DNA of 5,346 nucleotides from positions 1-5,346 of the forward strand of contig JAFGXK010000290.1 in the NCBI GenBank assembly GCA_016936695.1, written 5' to 3'. The number at the start of each line of letters is the position of its first letter. Positions within the stretch are counted from its first letter, which is position 1. Below the pieces are notes generated by a model, which had not been told where the DNA came from, made no database searches, and saw only the letters and a program-made list of their open reading frames with translations. Source of the stretch: Bacteroidales bacterium. Lineage in GTDB: Bacteria > Bacteroidota > Bacteroidia > Bacteroidales > VadinHA17. The position numbers and the translations under genes were made by a program. Of this stretch, positions 1 to 5,346 are shown piece by piece.

Positions 1-1341
1 AATATTAAGGAAAAGCTGAGTTCCATAATTATGGAGCTCGATAACATGATATCAGCTGAAAAGGAGCTGTCGCGCAATTGGAAGGATGACAGTAACAATA
101 CCCTTGAGGAAGTCCTGGTAAGACTTTCAAACATATTCAACACCGATATAAATCTTTACGATTCCTACGGATTTCTGATCGCTTCGTCACGTCCCGAAAT
201 TTATTACCGCGATCTGGTGAGCAGGCGGATGGATAACATTGCTTTCATAAACATGTTTATACTTAAGAAGACAGAGTACTTTCAGCAGGAAAACATAGGC
301 AATCTTGAGTATGTTTCGGGATATGCACCATTTTATAATATAGACAATGAGCTTCTTACGTATGTCAATCTGCCGTATTTCAGGATGCAGAGTATTCTGG
401 CCAGGGAGATATCGAACATGGTAGTTGCCGTTATCAACTTTACTCTTCTCCTGATTGTTCTTGCCACAGGTCTTGCCGTTATAATAAGCGGCAGGCTTAC
501 CGCGCCGCTCGCGATGCTCAGCAGCAGGCTGGCGTCGGTTGAGCTCGGAAAGAAAAGCGAGCATCTTTCGTACAACGGCAATGATGAGGTGGGCGATCTG
601 GTGAGGCAGTATAACCGGATGGTTGATGAGCTGGAACAAAGTGCCCAGAAGCTGGCGAATTCGGAGAGGGAGTATGCCTGGAGGGAGATGGCGAAACAGA
701 TTGCCCATGAGATAAAGAATCCGCTGACCCCGATGAAGCTGAATATTCAACAGTTGTTCAAGTCATGGACCGATGGTGTGCCCGGCTTTGAAAAGAAGCT
801 CGAGAAGTTTACTAAAAACCAGATCGAGTATATCGATAATCTTTCGTCGATTGCATCGGCATTTTCCTCATTTGCCAGAATCCCGTCGGCAAACCCTGTA
901 GAGCTTGATCTTCTGGAACAGATACGGGTCACACTTGAACTTTTCAAAAACAGCAGCGGAATAACTTTCAGGATCGGATCGCCCCATTCGGATAGTTTTT
1001 TAATAAATGCCGACAAGGAACAGGTAAACAGTATTTTCTCGAATCTTATAAAAAATGCTATTCAGTCGATTCCTCCGGGACAGGACGGAGTGATTAAAGT
1101 CAACCTTGAAAGGAAGGACGATAAGGTTCTGGTAACAATCTCCGACAATGGCATCGGAATACCTGATTCTTTGAAAACCAAAATGTTCACTCCTAATTTC
1201 ACAACAAAATCATCGGGTACGGGACTTGGCCTTTCTATTGTAAAAAGAAACGTTGAGAATGCTGGCGGCACTATCTGGTTCGAATCTGAAGCTGAGGGAG
1301 GGACTTGTTTTTTCATTGAATTTCCCGGTATTCCGACATAA
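1..1341 (+). CDS. Membrane sensor histidine kinase, NtrY-like (5' end missing)
   Basis: This is the C-terminal part of a two-component sensor kinase that autophosphorylates on His and passes the phosphate to a response regulator not present here. The frame is open from base 1, and the first Met (base 31) is unlikely to be the true start. A periplasmic sensor region needs an earlier membrane helix, which must lie upstream of the window. Counting from that Met, residues about 20-129 form a probable Cache/PAS-like extracytoplasmic region, 130-152 a hydrophobic helix, and about 154-207 HAMP. The H-box AWREMAKQIAHEIKNPLTP has its phospho-acceptor at His226 (codon 706-708). HATPase_c motifs follow: N-box Asn338/Asn342, DNGIGIP at 372-378, an F-box Phe at 386 and GTGLGL at 396-401. 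All key catalytic motifs are intact. The H-box and the later SSFARIP segment resemble NtrY-type kinases. The input signal and the cognate regulator cannot be told from this window. Confidence 0.93.
   Translation, partial: NIKEKLSSIIMELDNMISAEKELSRNWKDDSNNTLEEVLVRLSNIFNTDINLYDSYGFLIASSRPEIYYRDLVSRRMDNIAFINMFILKKTEYFQQENIGNLEYVSGYAPFYNIDNELLTYVNLPYFRMQSILAREISNMVVAVINFTLLLIVLATGLAVIISGRLTAPLAMLSSRLASVELGKKSEHLSYNGNDEVGDLVRQYNRMVDELEQSAQKLANSEREYAWREMAKQIAHEIKNPLTPMKLNIQQLFKSWTDGVPGFEKKLEKFTKNQIEYIDNLSSIASAFSSFARIPSANPVELDLLEQIRVTLELFKNSSGITFRIGSPHSDSFLINADKEQVNSIFSNLIKNAIQSIPPGQDGVIKVNLERKDDKVLVTISDNGIGIPDSLKTKMFTPNFTTKSSGTGLGLSIVKRNVENAGGTIWFESEAEGGTCFFIEFPGIPT
418..486 (+). other. Transmembrane helix of the histidine kinase
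   Basis: About 23 mostly hydrophobic residues (MVVAVINFTLLL onward, with only one Asn) separate the extracytoplasmic sensor region from the HAMP linker. It is the only membrane span visible in the partial protein. It fixes the topology: everything after it, including the H-box and the ATPase domain, is cytoplasmic, and the preceding 120 or so residues are periplasmic. Confidence 0.85.
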
Positions 1342-1406
1342 ATTTAGGAGCACCTCTCAATTATTTAACAATTTTAACGTTTAATAAGTCGTAATATCAT
1401 TTCCTG
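1342..1406 (+). promoter_or_regulatory. AT-rich spacer, possible leader of the surface-protein operon
   Basis: These 65 bases between the kinase stop and the next start are about 28% G+C by count, clearly poorer than the flanking genes. I see no Shine-Dalgarno sequence, as is usual in Bacteroidota, no good match to the Bacteroidota -7 element TAnnTTTG and no convincing hairpin terminator. A promoter here is plausible because the two flanking genes differ in function. Read-through from the kinase gene is equally possible. Confidence 0.25.
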
Positions 1407-1493
1407 ATGATAAATAAACTTATGTACCATATTAATAAACTGCTGATTATGCTGGTGTTGTTTATTGCCGGTGGCAGTATTCAGATTAATGGT
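1407..1493 (+). other. Sec signal peptide of the surface protein
   Basis: A basic N-region (Lys4, His8, Lys11) is followed by the hydrophobic stretch LLIMLVLFIAGG and a polar C-region ending ING. Cleavage before Gln30 is the likely site, matching the common Bacteroidota habit of a mature N-terminal Gln. This step delivers the protein to the periplasm before T9SS export. If translation starts at 1422, the N-region is five residues shorter and the signal peptide still works in principle. Confidence 0.75.
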
Positions 1494-4400
1494 CAGGAGG
1501 AGATAGGCGGAATCATAAATCATTATGCCAAAGTAAATTCTATCAGCCCCGGTCTTGTGATTGTAAGTCCGGCACAGGCTTCCCAGTTTGCAGCCGGCGA
1601 TTATGTCCTGCTGATTCAGATGCAGGGAGTCGGCATACAGACGGCTCAGGGGTCTTACGGGGTTAATGTACAGTCGCTTATTGGCACCCCCGGAGCCTAC
1701 GAGTTTCTTCAGTTATTGTCGGTAAATGCAGGGACGGGCGAGATCCGCTTTACACGGAATGTTTACATAAACTCATACAATCCATCGGGGAATGTCCAGC
1801 TTATAAGGGTTCCTTTTTATAATGAACCGGTTGTCACCTCAACACTGTCAGCACAGCCCTGGAACAATGCGACGGGTACCGGAGGGGTTGTGGCGATCAT
1901 GGCCGGCAGGAAGCTTACGCTCAATGCCAGTATTGATGTCACCGGTCAGGGATTTGCAGGTGCTCCCGGTGTTTTGGGAACAGGTGAATGCGTAAGCACG
2001 AATGTGACGGCCAACAGCCTCGATTCCTATAATCTTTCGTGGAACAATGCCGGATTGAAGGGCGAAGGAGTGGCAATACACGATTATAACGGGGTTCTGC
2101 TTTATCCCGATCATGCAAAGGGGCAGGGCAGGAACTTCACAGGCGGCGGCGGAGGTAACGGAAGATTTTCAGGGGGTGGCGGCGGTTCAAACCGCGGCAA
2201 GGGAGCCGACGGAGGTATTGAGAATGCATTGCAATGCAGCATCGACCCGCGCGATGGCGGATACGGCGGCATGAATATTTTCGGTTCTATCATTCAGGAT
2301 GGAGTATTTCTGGGAGGAGGCGCAGGTGCGTCCACCCAGGCAAGCGGTTCCACAGCTTCAGCAGGTGGTAGCGGCGGAGGGATTGTGTTTATCATTGCAG
2401 ATTCAATTGACGGTAATAATAATATCATAAGAGCCGAAGGAGTGACGGCGTTGAACTCGGTTTCAGACGCAGGAGCAGGAGGTGGCGGCGCTGGCGGATC
2501 TATAATTCTTTCGCTGCAGGGCTTCAATAGTGAGCTTGCCATTTCGGCAAACGGAGGAAACGGTGGAACCAGTCCGGGAGGCTCGGGCGAAGGCGGCGGA
2601 GGCGGCGGGGGACTTATCTGGTTCAGCACCCCTTCGACACCGGCATTTGTTACCGGAGCATCTGTTGCGAACGGAACACCGGCTCCGACAATCCCTTCCG
2701 AAGGTCTCGGGGAACTTAAATATTCTTATTTCCCCAATCTGAACGGATTTCTGTTTAACTCGATACGCTCGGCTGAAACGGGAAACAGGATCGACTCGGT
2801 ATGTTCAAATGTACGTTATGGTCAGCTGACCGGAACACAGCCAGTAGGAGGAACCCCGCCATATAGTTACCGGTGGGAGAGCAGTACGGTTTCGGCAATC
2901 ACCGGCTTCACCGATGCGCCGGGCACCAACAACCAGCAGCATTACACTCCCCCTGCCGAATTGTCGGAGACGACATGGTTCCGAAGGGTGGTTACTGATT
3001 TCGGCGCTGCCATCACTGATGTCAGCCTGCCGGTGAATCTTATTGTCCATCAGAATATTAAGAATAATATTATAGCTGATCCCGGCACCCTGTGCTACGG
3101 GCAGAATGCATCAGTTTTAAATTCGGCCGGAGTAATTTCCGACGGGAATGGCACCTACGAATACAGATGGGAGACAAGCACTGACAATCTTTCCTTTACA
3201 GATCTGCCGACAGCAACAGAAAGCTATCAGCCGTCCCAGCCTCTCACACAGACAACCTGGTACAGGCGTACCGTTTCGTCGGGAGCCTGCATGGATGTAA
3301 GTCCTTCAGTAAGTATCAATGTTCTGAATCCGGTTGAAAACAATTCAATACTTACCCCGGCCCAGGAGATCTGCGAAGGAATGACCTTCATAAATCTCGA
3401 GGGGACAGTTGCTCCAACCCTGTCGGGAGGCGATAATACCTACAGATATGTTTGGGAAAGCAGCAGCGATAATTCAGTATGGACAGCGGCTGCGGGAGTC
3501 ACAAGCACGGCCGGCTACGATCCTGCAGAATCGGCGGCGTATTTTCCCGGGCAGCAATACTTCAGAAGAGTGGTCTATTCGGGCAGCAATGATGTGTGCC
3601 GGAATGCAAGCGAGCCCGTTATTCTAACTTCATATCCGGAGTTAACCTCCAATACCCTTGTTTCGGCCGACCAGACAATTTGTTCAGGATCGGACCCGGT
3701 AGTCATTACCGGTTCGTCTCCTCTGAACGGTGCGGGTCCGGGTTCATATACATTCACCTGGCAGGACAGTACTGAAAATCACTCATGGACCGATATTACC
3801 GGTTTTACGAATGGGGCTTTCCCGGATTTCACCACACCGGTTCTTACCGATACGGTGAGGTACAGAAGAATAGTAAGGTCATCTGCCTGTATGAGCATAA
3901 GCAATGCAGTATGGATAAATGTGCATGAAACTGTAAGCGATAATACAATCTCTCTTCTTTCAGACGGGCTTGCCGATACAACTATTTGCAGCGGCAGCAC
4001 TCCACACAGGATAACAGGCCTGATTGCCACCGGCGGAACCGGAGTGCCTGGCGATTTTATTTACCTGTGGTCATCATCACCCGATAACACAAGCTGGACC
4101 GAAATTCCGGCTGCAACGGGCAATGAATACCAGCCCGGGGCACTAACATCAACGACATGGTTCAGGAGAAGGGCTGTATCGGGCGAGTGTATATCGGAAA
4201 GTGAACCGGTCAGGATAACAGTGTTGCCAGTGATAGCAAACAACACAATTGCAGGAGATCAGGTGGTTTGCAAGTCGGATATTCCCGCTCTTCTCACCCA
4301 GGCCCCTGGACAGTCTATTTCAGGAGGATCTGGCTCCTATAGTTATTTATGGCAGCAAAGCGCCGATGGTTCGTCATGGGTTTCCGCGCAGGGAACAAAC

Positions 4401-5090
4401 AACTCATCAGACGGCTCATATCAGCCGCCGGCCATGACGAACTCCATGAGATACAGAAGGTTTGTAACTTCAGGAGCCTTTGACTGCTGTTCTAGCATCT
4501 CAAATGTTCTCGAACTTGTCAAGGACTCACTGCCTGAAGGCTATGTAATATCAGCAGGCAGGGATACCATCCTTCACAGTTTCGATCATATTATACAGCT
4601 TCAGGCTGATCCGCCGGCCGACGGTGGAACAGGCAGATGGACACTTGTGAATGGTTCTGGAAGTTTTGACAATGATACTGACGCGAATACAAAGGTTAGC
4701 GGTTTGTCAGAGGGGTTGAACACCTTCCTATGGACAGTCACAAGGGGTGCCTGCACTATTGAGGATGAAATACAGGTATCGGTTCTTAACCTTATGATAC
4801 CTGAGGGATTCTCACCCAACGATGATCCCGGAGGTTATAACAATATTTTCAGGATCAATGGTCTTGACCTGGAAAACCAGGAGGCTGAACTAACGATAAT
4901 AAACGGTGCTGGAACGGAAGTCTTCCGGACCTCTAATAACGGCGGGGACGAATGGATCAACTGGGACGGAAGGACTCTGAAGGGTACAGAAGTTCCGGAG
5001 GGAACCTATTATTACCTTCTGAAGCTGACTTCGAAGGGGAACGGTCAGATTTTCAAAAAAAGCGGCTTTATTGTATTGAAAAGATATTGA
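1407..5090 (+). CDS. Large T9SS-exported surface protein: Gly-rich region, six Ig-like modules, PKD-like domain, type B CTD
   Basis: This 1227-residue protein is probably a cell-surface adhesin or filament. Residues 1-29 are a Sec signal peptide. Residues about 30-180 form a conserved N-terminal domain (AGDYVLLIQMQG; a GGVVAIMAG strand) of the kind found in large Gly-rich secreted proteins. Residues about 239-402 are Gly-rich and probably a beta-helix. Residues 466-1041 hold six Ig-like modules, 1042-1128 one PKD-like domain, and 1131-1227 a gliding-motility-associated type B sorting domain. No enzymatic motif was seen, so adhesion, motility or surface structure is inferred from architecture alone. 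The start at 1407 gives the longest reading. Met6 at 1422 is an alternative, preceded by A-rich sequence and still leaving a full signal peptide. The gene lies 65 bases after the kinase and 4 bases before a PorP/SprF-like gene, which is the usual cargo-partner order. Whether it is a motility adhesin like SprB or has another surface role is open. Confidence 0.93.
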   Translation: MINKLMYHINKLLIMLVLFIAGGSIQINGQEEIGGIINHYAKVNSISPGLVIVSPAQASQFAAGDYVLLIQMQGVGIQTAQGSYGVNVQSLIGTPGAYEFLQLLSVNAGTGEIRFTRNVYINSYNPSGNVQLIRVPFYNEPVVTSTLSAQPWNNATGTGGVVAIMAGRKLTLNASIDVTGQGFAGAPGVLGTGECVSTNVTANSLDSYNLSWNNAGLKGEGVAIHDYNGVLLYPDHAKGQGRNFTGGGGGNGRFSGGGGGSNRGKGADGGIENALQCSIDPRDGGYGGMNIFGSIIQDGVFLGGGAGASTQASGSTASAGGSGGGIVFIIADSIDGNNNIIRAEGVTALNSVSDAGAGGGGAGGSIILSLQGFNSELAISANGGNGGTSPGGSGEGGGGGGGLIWFSTPSTPAFVTGASVANGTPAPTIPSEGLGELKYSYFPNLNGFLFNSIRSAETGNRIDSVCSNVRYGQLTGTQPVGGTPPYSYRWESSTVSAITGFTDAPGTNNQQHYTPPAELSETTWFRRVVTDFGAAITDVSLPVNLIVHQNIKNNIIADPGTLCYGQNASVLNSAGVISDGNGTYEYRWETSTDNLSFTDLPTATESYQPSQPLTQTTWYRRTVSSGACMDVSPSVSINVLNPVENNSILTPAQEICEGMTFINLEGTVAPTLSGGDNTYRYVWESSSDNSVWTAAAGVTSTAGYDPAESAAYFPGQQYFRRVVYSGSNDVCRNASEPVILTSYPELTSNTLVSADQTICSGSDPVVITGSSPLNGAGPGSYTFTWQDSTENHSWTDITGFTNGAFPDFTTPVLTDTVRYRRIVRSSACMSISNAVWINVHETVSDNTISLLSDGLADTTICSGSTPHRITGLIATGGTGVPGDFIYLWSSSPDNTSWTEIPAATGNEYQPGALTSTTWFRRRAVSGECISESEPVRITVLPVIANNTIAGDQVVCKSDIPALLTQAPGQSISGGSGSYSYLWQQSADGSSWVSAQGTNNSSDGSYQPPAMTNSMRYRRFVTSGAFDCCSSISNVLELVKDSLPEGYVISAGRDTILHSFDHIIQLQADPPADGGTGRWTLVNGSGSFDNDTDANTKVSGLSEGLNTFLWTVTRGACTIEDEIQVSVLNLMIPEGFSPNDDPGGYNNIFRINGLDLENQEAELTIINGAGTEVFRTSNNGGDEWINWDGRTLKGTEVPEGTYYYLLKLTSKGNGQIFKKSGFIVLKRY
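2121..2612 (+). repeat. Glycine-rich, beta-helix-like segment
   Basis: Residues about 239-402 carry many Gly runs of 3-7 (GGGGGN, SGGGGGS, AGAGGGGAGG, and seven consecutive Gly at 396-402). These alternate with short hydrophobic beta strands such as GGIVFIIADSI, GGSIILSLQG and GGLIWFS. Strands spaced by Gly-rich turns, with recurring phrases of the ANGGNGG type, suggest a right-handed beta-helix or solenoid. The DNA uses mixed GGC, GGA, GGT and GGG codons, so this is a protein-level pattern and not a simple-sequence DNA repeat. Two Cys (195 and 277) flank or enter the region. The opposite strand reads as Pro-rich ORFs, which are shadows. Confidence 0.8.
2802..4529 (+). repeat. Six tandem Ig-like modules (stalk)
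   Basis: Six modules of 87-103 residues begin at Cys466, 563, 656, 759, 861 and 955 and end at about residue 1041. Each follows one plan: an opening Cys often in ICSG or ICEG, a YxW strand (YRWESST, YRWETSTDN, YVWESSSDN, FTWQDSTEN, YLWSSSPDN, YLWQQSADG), then a Tyr/Phe-Arg-Arg strand (WFRR, WYRR, YFRR, RYRR, WFRR, RYRR), a second Cys in modules 2-6, and a closing beta strand. The link to the next module often carries an NNxI-type motif (NNII, NNSI, SNTL, DNTI, NNTI). Such arrays are common in Bacteroidota surface proteins and are read as extended stalks. DNA identity between modules is low, so the duplications are old. Confidence 0.88.
4530..4790 (+). other. PKD-like domain before the sorting domain
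   Basis: Residues about 1042-1128 start with a linker like that of the Ig modules (GYVISAGRDTIL) but lack their YxW and YRR signatures. They show the pattern GGTGRWTLVNGSGSF, a VSGLSEGLNTFLWTV strand and a final RGACTIEDEIQVSV strand, typical of PKD-like domains that often precede T9SS CTDs. It holds a single Cys (1116) with no obvious partner. It probably spaces the stalk from the secretion domain. Confidence 0.7.
4797..5087 (+). other. T9SS type B C-terminal sorting domain (gliding-motility-associated CTD)
   Basis: Residues 1131-1227 match the family step by step: IPEGFSPN entry, NIFRINGL, ELTIINGAGTEVFRT (family form LTIFNRWGxxVY), WINWDGRT, VPEGTYYYLLKL and a terminal GFIVLKRY. In Flavobacterium johnsoniae, domains of this type direct SprB-like proteins through T9SS and depend on a PorP/SprF partner. 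The entry loop reads PNDDPGGYNN in place of the usual PNGDGxND. That is a variation, and the rest of the domain is complete to the natural stop. Confidence 0.93.
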
Positions 5091-5094
5091 TTGG

Positions 5095-5346
5095 ATGTAT
5101 TGTCTTATTAAAAATAAAATCCGTTCAGGAATAAGGTCAGTGGTACCATTGGTGCTGCTCGCATCGCTTCTTTCCTGTTTCGGGCTCGATGCCCAGGTTC
5201 CCGATTCATCAAGGATAAACCTTGGGTTCCCGGTTTACAGTCAGTATCTCCAGAACGGCATGGTGATTAATCCCGCTTATACCGGAACCCGCGAGGTTCT
5301 TAGCGGTACGATGTCGTACAGGATGCAGTGGATGGGTACGAGCGGC
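5095..5346 (+). CDS. PorP/SprF-family outer-membrane protein (3' end missing)
   Basis: Only the first 84 codons are in the window, with no stop. An in-frame TGA at 5077-5079 bounds the ORF and ATG 5095 is the first start after it. It lies four bases after the stop of the surface-protein gene, so the two are very probably co-transcribed and translationally coupled. The N-terminus is basic (Lys6, Lys8, Arg10, Arg14), then hydrophobic (VVPLVLLASLL), ending LDAQ, so cleavage before Gln34 is likely. After it, PVYSQYLQNGMVINPAYTGT and a following SYRMQWMG match the PorP/SprF start (the family form is QYMFNPxxxNPAYAG ... YRxQWxG). Family members are beta-barrel proteins of about 300 residues that act with T9SS. 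F. johnsoniae SprF is needed to export SprB, encoded next to it. Here the role is inferred to be partner or surface anchor of the upstream protein. LLSC (residues 25-28) could also be read as a weak lipobox. Confidence 0.88.
   Translation, partial: MYCLIKNKIRSGIRSVVPLVLLASLLSCFGLDAQVPDSSRINLGFPVYSQYLQNGMVINPAYTGTREVLSGTMSYRMQWMGTSG

Noticed and set aside
1345..1358. Possible hairpin in the spacer (aggagcacctct)
   Set aside because: The stem is only about three base pairs and no T-run follows, so it is not a credible terminator.
2225..2238. Perfect 14-base palindrome TGCATTGCAATGCA
   Set aside because: It lies inside the coding region. A palindrome of this length is expected about 0.3 times by chance in a window this size, and no second copy was seen.
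2592..2612. GGC/GGA run as a phase-variable slippage tract
   Set aside because: The codons are mixed, the longest G run is five, and the short units keep the frame, so slippage-based switching is not supported.
2121..2612. Collagen-like or silk-like repeat
   Set aside because: There is no regular Gly-X-Y triplet series. Gly runs are broken by beta-strand segments, which fits a solenoid better.
2111..2629. Proline-rich ORFs on the minus strand
   Set aside because: They are reverse complements of the GGN-rich codons of the surface-protein gene. They lack a plausible start context and family features.
2802..4529. CRISPR-like or DNA-level tandem repeat
   Set aside because: The periodicity of about 280-310 bases is seen only in the protein. 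The modules are too diverged at DNA level to be direct repeats.
4952..5134. Small + strand ORF spanning the gene junction
   Set aside because: It overlaps the conserved CTD in another frame and shows no recognisable feature. The junction is explained by the ATG at 5095 in a different frame.

Overview
The window looks like a chromosomal segment of a Bacteroidota (Bacteroidetes) bacterium, plausibly of the Bacteroidales or a related order. The evidence is a type B C-terminal sorting domain of the type IX secretion system (T9SS, gliding-motility-associated CTD), the start of a PorP/SprF-family protein, a histidine kinase of a form common in Bacteroidales, and no Shine-Dalgarno sequence in front of the starts. 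All genes read on the + strand. No RNA gene, insertion sequence, CRISPR array or origin was found.

Layout: (1) Bases 1-1341 are the 3' part of a membrane sensor histidine kinase of the NtrY-like type. It is cut by the left edge, and the visible part holds a periplasmic sensor region, one membrane helix, HAMP, HisKA and HATPase_c. (2) Bases 1342-1406 are a short AT-rich spacer. (3) Bases 1407-5090 encode a 1227-residue secreted surface protein: signal peptide, conserved N-terminal domain, glycine-rich beta-helix-like region, six tandem Ig-like modules, one PKD-like domain and a T9SS type B sorting domain. (4) Four bases after its stop, an ORF starts at 5095 and runs off the right edge. Its 84 visible residues have a signal peptide followed by the N-terminal signature of PorP/SprF outer-membrane proteins.

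How they fit together: genes 2 and 3 form a cargo plus partner pair of the SprB-SprF kind. The large protein would cross the inner membrane by Sec and the outer membrane by T9SS, and the PorP/SprF-like protein would assist its export or hold it at the surface. The likely result is a long filamentous adhesin with a Gly-rich head, an Ig stalk and a CTD anchor. The histidine kinase lies upstream on the same strand, but nothing in the sequence proves that it regulates the pair.

The families are known. What is specific here is the domain combination, an irregular cysteine pattern in the Ig modules, a variant CTD entry motif, and a possible lipobox in the PorP/SprF-like signal peptide. I found no clear evidence of a wholly new system.
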